Assembly: GCF_002869765.1 (NCBI RefSeq)
Contig: NZ_PNOR01000068.1
Coordinates: 1-7,728, forward strand
Length of the DNA stretch: 7,728 bases
Direction of reading: 5' to 3'
From: Deinococcus planocerae
Lineage (GTDB): Bacteria > Deinococcota > Deinococci > Deinococcales > Deinococcaceae
In this document: positions 1-7,725 of the stretch, in pieces
Position numbering within the stretch: position 1 is the stretch's first letter
Layout: each line of letters opens with the position of its first letter
Made by a program: the position numbers and the translations under genes
The notes under the pieces: generated by a model
What the model saw: the letters and a program-made list of their open reading frames with translations, nothing else
Told to the model about the DNA's origin: nothing
The model's database searches: none

Positions 1-13
1 GTCGGGACAGCGA

Positions 14-94
<81 letters not shown>

Positions 95-128
95 TTTTTC
101 GCTACCTATTCAGGTGCAAGTTCTGAGG

Positions 129-1436
129 TCAAGGCTGACCTCCCCACTCGGTGACATCCATTTCCCCCGACAGCAGCCGAGGCAACAGCGCGTCGCGGAG
201 GTGGGCAAGGCGGGCGGATTCATGGCAATGGTTGAGGATAAGTTGTGTCCATCCACTCGACCGCTCCTCAAAAGCGGCCATAACCGAGATGGGAGGAACC
301 ACGGCAAAAACGCTTTTCAGCGTATCCCGGGTGATCGTGTCGAAAACGGCGCCGTGAGTTCTGCGTTTAAGTTCCTCCACAGCCGCAAGCGTAGAAAAGT
401 AGGTAAAGTTGATGCTACTTCCGTCACGTGGAAACAAGCCATAGCAAGACTGATTCATAGCTATCTCGACTGCCGTCAAGGCAACTTTGCCAACCGTTCC
501 TCGCGCGGAAATGATTGTCGTGCCTACAGGAAGAAGCCGCGTTGACGAACTCTCCAGGCCCTTGTCCGTAATGGTCTTCTCCGTTTCAAGAACCCATATA
601 TTGCCGTCGCTTGGAACATCCACAACCGAGTACCAAGGAATCTGCCCGCCCCAGAACTCGGGGTTGGACGTTTTCGGGGTTCCACCGCCGAAGATTACGA
701 GCCGCGAGTCAAAGGGCGCGTATCCCCACCCCCTCGGCACCTCCCGCCCGTCCACTTCCTCCATCTCGTTTGGGAACAACGCCGCCGTCTCCGCGTCCAT
801 CCCCTCCGGCATCTCGCCCCGCATCTTCGCCCGCACGGGGTCGAAGTCGATGAACCAGCTTTTGAACATAGCGCGGGCCATCTGCTCCAGCGTGCGGTTC
901 ATCCGCTGGTTGAGTTCGATCTTGTCGTCAAAGGCAGAGAGGATAGCGGCGATTTGGTGTTGGATGGGGAGGGGAGGAAGGGAAAGCTCCAAATTGGCTA
1001 GATCAGAGCCCCGAATACCTGCTGCTGCAACTTGCTCAACGATAGAGAAGATTTTTTGACGGCCTATAGGAGAAGCAAAGTAGTAGTATAAAAATTTTGG
1101 ATCGACAGTTTTCTTATCGGGCCGCGCCCTAATCAAGTGTGATTCAAAGACTGTGGGTTCTGTTCCTAGAAAAATAACGGATTTACCAGCCCCAGATAAT
1201 ACGAGAGATTGCCGTGCAAAAAGTAGGTCTCCCGACTGCAAATAGAAGGCTGCCTCATTGTCAGTGACAGGCACAAGATCCATTTCTATATCTCGAATAA
1301 TATCGTGGGCGAAGATTTCGCCCATATTAACCATTTTTACGCCCGCTCCACGGACCGCCTTTGGTCGAGTTAGGCCATTTTTCAATGGTTGTGCTAGCCA
1401 CTCTCGAAAAGGTTTAGAGACCCACTCACTCGCCAT
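129..1436 (-). CDS. hsdS: Type I restriction-modification specificity subunit HsdS
   Basis: This 435-aa protein has the usual length and two-half layout of HsdS, the subunit that reads the bipartite DNA target of a type I restriction-modification complex and docks the HsdM subunits. Target-recognition domain 1 spans about residues 15-150. Conserved region 1 (about 152-205) begins at [20 protein letters not shown] and continues through a helical stretch to [17 protein letters not shown]. Domain 2 spans about 235-380, opening with a [19 protein letters not shown] segment. The second conserved region (about 380-425) ends in [14 protein letters not shown], a typical HsdS tail. The ATG lies inside the end of the upstream nuclease gene (11-nt overlap) and has GGGAGG about 8 nt upstream, so translation is probably coupled. 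Base composition is a mosaic: by hand count 1081-1200 is 40% GC, whereas 781-840, coding for the conserved spacer, is 77%. The target sequence cannot be read from the protein. Confidence 0.95.
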   Translation of the reverse strand: MASEWVSKPFREWLAQPLKNGLTRPKAVRGAGVKMVNMGEIFAHDIIRDIEMDLVPVTDNEAAFYLQSGDLLFARQSLVLSGAGKSVIFLGTEPTVFESHLIRARPDKKTVDPKFLYYYFASPIGRQKIFSIVEQVAAAGIRGSDLANLELSLPPLPIQHQIAAILSAFDDKIELNQRMNRTLEQMARAMFKSWFIDFDPVRAKMRGEMPEGMDAETAALFPNEMEEVDGREVPRGWGYAPFDSRLVIFGGGTPKTSNPEFWGGQIPWYSVVDVPSDGNIWVLETEKTITDKGLESSSTRLLPVGTTIISARGTVGKVALTAVEIAMNQSCYGLFPRDGSSINFTYFSTLAAVEELKRRTHGAVFDTITRDTLKSVFAVVPPISVMAAFEERSSGWTQLILNHCHESARLAHLRDALLPRLLSGEMDVTEWGGQP

Positions 1437-2469
1437 CCTGTCGCCCTCCCAACCCCTCCAACTCCCTCTCCAACTCCTCCACGCTCGGCAGTTGCCCTTT
1501 CAACTCCTCCGGCAGCGCCTCGGTCAACTGGTAGGTGCTCACGCCCAGCGGCTTGTCCACACCGCGCAGGGCGTACTCGGCAATGAGCCGGTTCTGCGTC
1601 TTGCACAGCAGCAGGCCGATGCTGGGGGCGTCTTGCAGATGGCGCTTCAGGTCGTTCACCGCCGAGAGGTAGAAGTTCATCTTGCCCACGTACTCGGGCC
1701 GGAACTCGCCGATCTTCAGGTCGATCACCACATAGCAGCGCAGGTGCAGATGGTAAAAGAGCAGGTCGAGGTAAAAGTCCTCGCCGCCGACCTCCAGGTG
1801 AACCTGACTGCCCACGAAGGCAAAGCCGACGCCCAGTTCCAGCATGAAGTCGCGCAGGTGCGCGAGCAGCCCACGTTCCAGGTCGCGCTCCTGGGCCTCC
1901 TGGCCGAGGGTCAGGAAGTCGAAGTTGTACGGGTCTTTCAGGAGCTGCCGGGCCAAGTCAGACTGTGGAGCGGGCAGAACACGCTCGAAATTGGTCACGG
2001 CCTGGCCCTGCCGCTCGAACAGCCGGGACTCGATCTGGTGGACGAGGACGTTCCGGCTCCAACCGTGCGTGACGGTGGCGCGGGCGTACCATTCGCGCCG
2101 CTGTGGGTCGCCGAGCTTTTCGACTAGGGCGACGTTGTGGTACCAGGTGATTTGTGCAAGCACCTCTTGCACAAATGCGGGCTCGGGCCAGGCGGCGGCA
2201 AAGGCCCGCATGTACTTCAGGTTCCTGGCGCTAAAGCCCTTCATGTCCGGGAACTCGCGCCGCAGGTCCTGGGAGAGCTGGTCAATGACCTTGGCGCCCC
2301 ACCCGGCCTGCCCCTGACGGTGAAGGATGGTCTGCCCGATGTGGTGGTAGAGCAACACCAGCTCCCGATTCACGGCGAGAGCCGCCCGCGTCTGCGCAGC
2401 CCGGATGTGGGTCTTCAGTTCACCCAGCAGCGCGGGGTACTGCTCGGGGAGGGCCAGCTCACCCACCAT
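1426..2469 (-). CDS. YhcG-family (DUF1016) PD-(D/E)XK nuclease-domain protein inside the hsd operon
   Basis: This 347-aa protein has the two-part layout of the YhcG/DUF1016 family. The N-terminal helical domain (about 10-150) includes [10 protein letters not shown], then [10 protein letters not shown] with [13 protein letters not shown], and [14 protein letters not shown]. The C-terminal PD-(D/E)XK-like domain (about 175-325) has acidic D235 in [10 protein letters not shown] and the D250-x-K252 pair in [10 protein letters not shown], followed by [11 protein letters not shown] and the PSIGLLLCK strand. These residues fit an intact nuclease core, with Asp rather than Glu in the ExK position, which I believe is frequent in this family. 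No membrane segment or signal peptide is seen. The gene overlaps hsdM and hsdS by 11 nt at each end, so it is made with the methyltransferase and specificity subunits. GGAGAAG lies about 8 nt before the ATG. Nuclease activity is inferred from the fold; whether it cuts DNA, and whether it acts with HsdM/HsdS, is unknown. It is far too short to be HsdR and has no helicase motifs. Confidence 0.93.
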   Translation of the reverse strand: MVGELALPEQYPALLGELKTHIRAAQTRAALAVNRELVLLYHHIGQTILHRQGQAGWGAKVIDQLSQDLRREFPDMKGFSARNLKYMRAFAAAWPEPAFVQEVLAQITWYHNVALVEKLGDPQRREWYARATVTHGWSRNVLVHQIESRLFERQGQAVTNFERVLPAPQSDLARQLLKDPYNFDFLTLGQEAQERDLERGLLAHLRDFMLELGVGFAFVGSQVHLEVGGEDFYLDLLFYHLHLRCYVVIDLKIGEFRPEYVGKMNFYLSAVNDLKRHLQDAPSIGLLLCKTQNRLIAEYALRGVDKPLGVSTYQLTEALPEELKGQLPSVEELERELEGLGGRQDGE

Positions 2470-4072
2470 AGCCCAACTTCTCCAGGTTCTTCTTGATCAG
2501 GTCTTGCAGGCGGTCACTCTCGTCGAACTGCCTGCGGAGCTCTGAGCTCAGGCGGGCCATCTTCTCTCCGAATGGCTCGCTGTCCTCTTCTTTCGCGGCG
2601 GCCCCGACGTACCGCCCCGGTGTGAGCACCCATCCGTTCTTCTCGATGTCATCGATGGTGGCGGCCTTGCAAAAGCCGGGGATGTCCTCGTACTCGCCGT
2701 CGCCGTCGCCTCGCCAGTTGTGGTAGGCGCGGGTGATCTTGGCGCGGTCGTCGGGAGTCAGGTCACGCTCCACGCGTGTCCGCATGTACCCCAGCTCGCG
2801 GGCGTCGATGAACAGCACCTGGCCGCTGCGGTCGCGCAGGGGGCGGCCCTCCTGACCCCGACCGTTCTGCTTGTTGTTCGCCAGAATCCACAGGCTGACC
2901 GGAATCTGCGTGGTGTAGAAGAGCTGCCCCGGCATGGCGACGATGCAGTCCACCTTGTCCGCGCTGATCATGTTCTGCCGGATGACGCCCTCGCCGCTCT
3001 GGTTGCTGCTGAGGCTGCCGTTGGCGAGGACCACGCCCGCGGTGCCGTTTGGGGCGAGGTGATACAGAATGTGCTGGAGCCAGGCATAGTTGGCGTTGCT
3101 GGCGGGCGGCGTGCCGTACCTCCAGCGCCGATCCCCGCTCAGGGGGCCGCCCCAGTTGCTGATGTTGAAGGGCGGGTTGGCGAGCACGTAATCGGCCCGC
3201 AGGTCGGGGTGCAGGTCCTGGTGGAAGGTGTCGCCGTTCTTGATGTCGGCTTCGATGCGGCGGATGGCGAGGTTCATGCGGGCGAGCTTCCAGGTGGTGT
3301 AGTTGCTCTCCTGCCCATAGATCACGATGTCGCCGAGGCGGCCCCGGTGGGCCTCGACGAACTCCTCGCTGCGAATGAACATGCCGCCCGAACCGCAGGC
3401 GGGGTCGTACACCCGGCCCTTGTATGGGGCGAGCAGCTCCACAAGTGTCTGGACCACACTTCTGGGGGTGTAGAACTCGCCGCCCAACTTTCCCTCAGCG
3501 GCAGCGAAGCGCCCCAGCATGTACTCGTAGACCCTGCCTAGCAGGTCGCTTTCCTTCTCCTGCTTGGCCTCGCCCTCCTCGTCGAACAGGTTGCCCGGTG
3601 CGGTCGGGGCTCCCGTGGTGCCGCCCGTGCCGTACTCGCTGATCTTGTCGATCAGGCCGCTCAGCACGCGGGGCGGCAGGCTGGGGCGAGAGTAGTTCTT
3701 GGGCAGCATGTCTCCGAGCTGCCTGGGATTCTCGCGTTCCAATGCCTTCATCGCGTCGTCGATCTGCTTGCCGATGTCGTCTTGCTTCGCGCCCGCCTTC
3801 AGGGTATCCCACCGCGCCTCACGCGGCACCCAGAACACGCCCCGCGCGGTGTACTCGTCCACATCCTCCGGGTCGGAGTATTCGTCGGCAGCCACTTCGT
3901 TGTACACGAGTTGAAAGGAGTCGCTGACGTATTTTAGGAAGATCAGCGGCAGGACGACGTGCTTGTACTCTGCGGCGTCGATGTGCCCGCGTAATTGATC
4001 GGCGGTGTTCCAGAGGAGTTCCTCAAGGCTGGGGCCGATGGTGCCGCCCCGGGTGGTCCGTGCTCGGGTCAT
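2459..4072 (-). CDS. hsdM: Type I restriction-modification DNA methyltransferase subunit HsdM
   Basis: This 537-aa protein methylates adenine at N6 within the target chosen by HsdS, using S-adenosylmethionine. The N-terminal HsdM helical domain (about 13-150) starts [15 protein letters not shown] and includes [16 protein letters not shown]. The catalytic domain follows: [10 protein letters not shown] (198-207), the AdoMet-binding motif [10 protein letters not shown] (223-232) and the catalytic NPPF (299-302). The C-terminal region has the [10 protein letters not shown] motif (481-490) and ends in a probable coiled coil (about 503-535) for contact with HsdS. No key residue is missing. There is no Shine-Dalgarno site before the ATG (preceding bases gcacacac). 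A TATCAT -10 box 8 nt upstream points to a leaderless message starting at or next to this ATG. It is the first gene of the hsdM-nuclease-hsdS operon, overlaps the nuclease gene by 11 nt, and starts 225 nt after the end of ilvD. Confidence 0.97.
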   Translation of the reverse strand: MTRARTTRGGTIGPSLEELLWNTADQLRGHIDAAEYKHVVLPLIFLKYVSDSFQLVYNEVAADEYSDPEDVDEYTARGVFWVPREARWDTLKAGAKQDDIGKQIDDAMKALERENPRQLGDMLPKNYSRPSLPPRVLSGLIDKISEYGTGGTTGAPTAPGNLFDEEGEAKQEKESDLLGRVYEYMLGRFAAAEGKLGGEFYTPRSVVQTLVELLAPYKGRVYDPACGSGGMFIRSEEFVEAHRGRLGDIVIYGQESNYTTWKLARMNLAIRRIEADIKNGDTFHQDLHPDLRADYVLANPPFNISNWGGPLSGDRRWRYGTPPASNANYAWLQHILYHLAPNGTAGVVLANGSLSSNQSGEGVIRQNMISADKVDCIVAMPGQLFYTTQIPVSLWILANNKQNGRGQEGRPLRDRSGQVLFIDARELGYMRTRVERDLTPDDRAKITRAYHNWRGDGDGEYEDIPGFCKAATIDDIEKNGWVLTPGRYVGAAAKEEDSEPFGEKMARLSSELRRQFDESDRLQDLIKKNLEKLGYGG

Positions 4073-4080
4073 GTGTGTGC

Positions 4081-4086
4081 ATGATA
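4081..4086 (-). promoter_or_regulatory. Putative -10 box (TATCAT) of hsdM
   Basis: TATCAT on the minus strand matches TATAAT at five of six bases and the TANNNT pattern of Deinococcus -10 boxes. Only 8 nt separate it from the hsdM ATG, so the predicted transcription start falls at or within a couple of bases of the start codon. No convincing -35 hexamer is visible; the expected position instead lies in one arm of the inverted repeat at 4101-4129. This would give the hsd operon a promoter separate from ilvD. Confidence 0.5.
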
Positions 4087-4100
4087 GTGCGATGCTCCGT

Positions 4101-4129
4101 GGGTGGCGGCAAAAAGAAGACCGCCAACC
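4101..4129 (-). promoter_or_regulatory. Inverted repeat over the -35 region of hsdM
   Basis: On the plus strand GGGTGGCGG (4101-4109) and CCGCCAACC (4121-4129) pair at eight of nine positions around an A-rich 11-nt spacer. The left arm ends 14 nt upstream of the TATCAT box, so it occupies the place where a -35 hexamer would sit. It could be an operator, a weak terminator hairpin behind ilvD (no T-run follows), or both. The sequence does not decide between these. Confidence 0.35.
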
Positions 4130-4155
4130 TTGGGTCGGCAGCCTCTCACAGCGGT

Positions 4156-4195
4156 GGCCGGACAGGTTGAGGGTCTTCCCTCCAGTGGTCCGGCC
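4156..4195 (-). terminator. 40-nt nested hairpin between ilvD and hsdM
   Basis: The outer arms GGCCGGAC (4156-4163) and GTCCGGCC (4188-4195) form a perfect 8-bp stem. Inside, after a symmetrical 5 + 5 nt internal loop, GAGGG (4169-4173) and CCCTC (4178-4182) form a second 5-bp stem closed by a 4-nt loop. It lies about 100 nt past the ilvD stop codon and on either strand would fold stably. No T-run follows, so it is not a textbook rho-independent terminator. It may be a U-less terminator, an RNA 3'-end stabiliser, or one copy of an interspersed palindromic repeat. Confidence 0.45.
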
Positions 4196-4270
4196 CGAGC
4201 GGAGCGAGCACCCGTGATGAGAGCGGTCGCAGTGGAGTGGAAGGGACGCAGGTTGTCTCCAGGGCGGAAC

Positions 4271-4291
4271 GGAGTACCGCGATCAAACTCC
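4271..4291 (-). other. Small hairpin just after the ilvD stop
   Basis: GGAGT (4271-4275) and ACTCC (4287-4291) can form a 5-bp stem with an 11-nt loop, starting 6 nt past the ilvD stop codon on the transcribed strand. The stem is short and no T-run follows, so a role in ending the ilvD message is only a possibility. Confidence 0.2.
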
Positions 4292-4297
4292 ATTTCT

Positions 4298-5992
<1,695 letters not shown>

Positions 5993-5998
5993 GCCTTC

Positions 5999-6004
5999 AA
6001 GCTA
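5999..6004 (-). promoter_or_regulatory. Putative -10 box (TAGCTT) of ilvD
   Basis: TAGCTT on the minus strand fits TANNNT and ends 6 nt before the ilvD ATG, placing the transcription start at the start codon. A GGAGG sits 19 nt before the ATG, too far to act as a ribosome binding site, and an in-frame TAG rules out an earlier start using it. I see no clear -35 hexamer. Confidence 0.45.
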
Positions 6005-6098
6005 CGCCAATCCTCCGGGGGGACGGGAGCGGCGGCACAGACAGGCGGTGGGGGCCCGAACCGTCGCAGGTCTCGCCGTCGTGACGGGCGCCGGGCCG

Positions 6099-6104
6099 TA
6101 CCCT
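6099..6104 (+). promoter_or_regulatory. Putative -10 box (TACCCT) of the 136-aa gene
   Basis: TACCCT fits TANNNT and stands 6 nt before the ATG at 6111, the same spacing as the ilvD box on the other strand. No ribosome binding site precedes the ATG, again consistent with a leaderless message. GTGACG at 6081-6086 resembles a -35 hexamer but is only 12 nt away, too close for a standard spacer. Confidence 0.4.
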
Positions 6105-6110
6105 GTCGGC

Positions 6111-6521
6111 ATGACGGCCCCTGCCCCGGCTCCCCTCGTCTTCGTGTACAACGCGGACGGCGGCGTCCTCAACGGTCTCAAGGACCTATGGGTCAAGACC
6201 GTCCGGCCTGAGGAGTACGACTGCCAGCTCTGCGCGGTGACCTACGGCCTGACCGGGATGAAACGCGAGTGGCGCGACTACGTGAGAGGGCTGGGCCGCG
6301 ACGTGCGGTTCCTGCACCGCGACGAACTGCGGGATCAGTACGGCGTCGAGGGCGTGCCCCTCCCCGCCGCCTTCGAGGTGGGGCCGGGCGGTGCCCTGTG
6401 CGAATGGATTCCCGCCTCCGAGATGCGCGCGGCGGCGAGCCTGGCCGACCTGATGCGGCTCGTGAAGGCCCGGCTGGACCAGGGCAAGGCCGAAGCCTTC
6501 CGCCTCGCCCCGGTCCCCTGA
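6111..6521 (+). CDS. Conserved-looking protein of unknown function with a CxxC pair (136 aa)
   Basis: I do not recognise a named family. The protein is small, soluble-looking and mixed alpha/beta, with no signal peptide or membrane helix. It opens with a hydrophobic strand and a glycine-rich turn (LVFVYNADGG, 9-18), then a helix, then C38-Q-L-C41 in EYDCQLCAVTYGLTGMKREW (35-54). A VPLPAAFEV segment follows at 82-90, with a lone C97 and a C-terminal helix from about 104. A strand-turn-helix start, a CxxC and a proline-containing strand recall thioredoxin-fold or DCC (DUF393) proteins, but the CxxC lies well after the first turn instead of in it, so the link is weak. A metal-binding or redox role is therefore only inference. 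The ATG was chosen for its TACCCT box and because the protein-like sequence begins there; an in-frame GTG at 6081 is an alternative. It is divergent from ilvD (118 nt) and convergent with the dioxygenase gene (9 nt between stops). Confidence 0.85.
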   Translation: MTAPAPAPLVFVYNADGGVLNGLKDLWVKTVRPEEYDCQLCAVTYGLTGMKREWRDYVRGLGRDVRFLHRDELRDQYGVEGVPLPAAFEVGPGGALCEWIPASEMRAAASLADLMRLVKARLDQGKAEAFRLAPVP

Positions 6522-6530
6522 CCCCCGCCC

Positions 6531-7301
6531 TTACCCGAGGTTCAGCCCCACGTCGAAGGTCGCCCGGTAGCCCTGCTCCGGGCTGCCCGTCGGATTCAGC
6601 AGGAGCTGGTTGCCCCCGTTGCGGTAGATGCCGTCCCCCGCGTTGAGCACGTTGCGCCTGCCCTTGCGGCTGTAGGGCGTGCGGGCATGAACCCGGTCGG
6701 TGACCTCCTCCGGGAAGAACAGTTGTGAGGTGAACTCGCCCGTCGCCTGCCCCGAGGCGTTCAGGGGCCGCAGCTTGAAGTGGATGTGGACGGCGCGGCC
6801 CGGGTACCAGCCGGGATAGACGGTGGTGAAGGTCGCCCGCCCCCGCGCGTCCGTGACCTGCGAGCCCCGCAGGAAGTTGCCGCCGTCCCCCTGCACGCCC
6901 GAGTACACGCCCAGCGCGTCACACTGCCACACGTCGACGAGCACGTTCGCGCGCGGCTCGCAGGCCCCCACCGCCACGCGCGAGGTAACGAAGGTCAGCG
7001 TGAGCGGCACCCCGGCGCTGACCTGCCCGCTGGACGTGTCCCGGCGGAGGTCGCTGCGGCGCGGTTCCCCCTGCACGAAGAATGGCCCTTCCGTCATGGC
7101 AGGGCGCACCACGCAGCCCGGCAGGCTGGCCGCGCTGCCCGTGCCCGCGCTCGTGCCGCTCCGCTGGGCGAGCACGCCGCCGCCCACCGCCAGCCCCGCG
7201 CCGCCCAGGCCGAGCAGCCGCAGGGCCGCCCTCCTGCTCAGCAGGGTTCCCACCATCTCGTCGTCGTTGTCCTGGTCGTCGTGCTGCGGGTGCGGGTTCA
7301 T
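6531..7301 (-). CDS. Tat-exported intradiol ring-cleavage dioxygenase family protein
   Basis: This 256-aa protein begins with a twin-arginine signal: a polar segment, SRRAALRLLG (22-31) and a Gly/Ala/Leu-rich hydrophobic stretch to about residue 46. The mature part starts with the family's TEGPFFV segment (70-76). Fe(III)-ligand motifs follow: Y133 in DVWQCDALGVYSG, Y166 in VYPGWYPGRA and the H172-x-H174 pair in VHIHFK. By family knowledge this non-haem iron fold opens catechol-type rings between the hydroxyls. Export by Tat fits folding with the metal before secretion, so it probably acts in the periplasm or cell envelope. The native substrate cannot be told, and no other catabolic gene is nearby, so lignin- or plant-derived catechols and envelope-linked aromatics are all open. 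The start is well supported: AGGAGG 6 nt before the ATG and the signal peptide directly after. C63 follows LPG, a poor lipobox, so I do not call it a lipoprotein. Confidence 0.93.
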   Translation of the reverse strand: MNPHPQHDDQDNDDEMVGTLLSRRAALRLLGLGGAGLAVGGGVLAQRSGTSAGTGSAASLPGCVVRPAMTEGPFFVQGEPRRSDLRRDTSSGQVSAGVPLTLTFVTSRVAVGACEPRANVLVDVWQCDALGVYSGVQGDGGNFLRGSQVTDARGRATFTTVYPGWYPGRAVHIHFKLRPLNASGQATGEFTSQLFFPEEVTDRVHARTPYSRKGRRNVLNAGDGIYRNGGNQLLLNPTGSPEQGYRATFDVGLNLG

Positions 7302-7307
7302 GGCAAA

Positions 7308-7313
7308 CCTCCT
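7308..7313 (-). promoter_or_regulatory. Ribosome binding site of the dioxygenase gene
   Basis: A perfect AGGAGG on the minus strand, 6 nt before the ATG, fixes the start of the exported dioxygenase. It contrasts with the apparently leaderless starts of ilvD, hsdM and the 136-aa gene. A TANNNT candidate (TAGGCT, 7339-7334) would give a leader of roughly 25 nt, but no -35 hexamer is evident. Confidence 0.75.
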
Positions 7314-7382
7314 GGGAAGCTGGGACTGGCCGCAGCCTACGGGCCGCCGGTTAGAGCCGGGTTGGAGGCGAGGATTTCACCC

Positions 7383-7398
7383 GGTGTGGCCGAACACC
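7383..7398. promoter_or_regulatory. Palindrome GGTGT-N6-ACACC in the divergent region
   Basis: Perfect 5-bp arms GGTGT (7383-7387) and ACACC (7394-7398) flank a 6-nt spacer. The site is between the dioxygenase gene and the 76-aa ORF, immediately upstream of a possible TAGGGT -10 box at 7413-7418, so a dimeric regulator bound here could influence the rightward gene or both. It is short enough to be chance. Confidence 0.25.
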
Positions 7399-7426
7399 TC
7401 CACCGTTGTTGGTAGGGTGGCCTGAG

Positions 7427-7434
7427 AAAGGGAG
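7427..7434 (+). promoter_or_regulatory. Ribosome binding site of the 76-aa ORF
   Basis: AAAGGGAG ends 5 nt before the ATG at 7440, a good Shine-Dalgarno match at ideal spacing followed by an A-rich spacer. TAGGGT at 7413-7418 may be the -10 box, giving a leader of about 15 nt. This is the main evidence that the small ORF is translated. Confidence 0.6.
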
Positions 7435-7439
7435 CAAAA

Positions 7440-7670
7440 ATGGGGATTCGAGTTAGCTTTTATCACGGTTCTTCTGACGGTCTGCTCTCTAATTTTTTAG
7501 GTGGCCCGCTCGACGAATTTCACGCTTGGTATCAGGAGACTTCCGAGGAGTTCCCGGAGGAGGTTAATCCAGCGTGTGTCGCACTCCTTGAGAATGTAGT
7601 TCTCAGGAGTTGCACCTCGCATAGCGCAGTGAATAGCCGTGCTGGCGGAGAAATTCCGAGTTTCTGCTGA
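7440..7670 (+). CDS. Small orphan ORF, 76 aa, low GC, possibly truncated
   Basis: I do not recognise this protein. It begins MGIRVSFYHGSSDG, has an acidic and aromatic middle (DEFHAWYQETSEEFPEE, 25-41) and a hydrophobic patch (ACVALLENVVL, 45-55), then a Ser- and Gly-rich tail ending in Cys. No signal peptide, membrane helix or known motif is seen. A strong ribosome binding site supports the start. Composition is unlike the neighbours: about 51% GC over 7441-7620 by hand count, with many A/T third positions, and only 42% in the first 60 nt. This suggests recent acquisition. The tail after about residue 57 looks less protein-like than the first part, so the gene may be the 5' remnant of a longer one cut by an insertion or deletion near 7605-7615. 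The two other forward frames meet stops within 35 nt of there, so a single frameshift would not restore a long protein. Confidence 0.5.
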   Translation: MGIRVSFYHGSSDGLLSNFLGGPLDEFHAWYQETSEEFPEEVNPACVALLENVVLRSCTSHSAVNSRAGGEIPSFC

Positions 7671-7700
7671 ACGTCAGGAGCAGGCGGTTCAAATGAACGT

Positions 7701-7725
7701 CTGGCATGACCGTCATCAGTGCCAG
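7701..7725. repeat. Short inverted repeat at the right edge
   Basis: CTGGCA (7701-7706) and TGCCAG (7720-7725) form a 6-bp stem with a 13-nt loop, which can itself pair TGA with TCA. It lies 30 nt past the 76-aa ORF stop. Just before it, TGAACGTC occurs twice (7668-7675 and 7694-7701). No T-run is seen before the window ends. It may be a terminator, the end of a mobile element or chance. Confidence 0.3.

Noticed and set aside
1258..2127. Plus-strand open frame of about 290 codons opposite hsdS and the nuclease gene
   Set aside because: The minus strand encodes two recognised proteins there. The plus-strand translation is low in complexity (Leu, Gln and Val rich), has no ribosome binding site and crosses a gene border.
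2720..3541. Plus-strand open frame of about 270 codons opposite hsdM
   Set aside because: It lies wholly within hsdM and mirrors its codons; no motif and no start signal.
4069..4293. 74-codon minus-strand frame filling the ilvD-hsdM spacer
   Set aside because: It has no ribosome binding site, runs through the 40-nt hairpin and has no recognisable sequence. It ends overlapping the hsdM ATG, but spacer DNA this GC-rich often stays open.
5993..6110. T-box or leader-peptide attenuator upstream of ilvD
   Set aside because: The likely transcription start is at the ilvD ATG, leaving no leader. I see no run of Leu, Val or Ile codons and no T-box-like structure.
6780..7425. Two overlapping plus-strand open frames of about 200 codons opposite the dioxygenase
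   Set aside because: Both are opposite the Tat signal and catalytic region of a recognised protein, and both are Arg/Pro/Ala-rich shadows.
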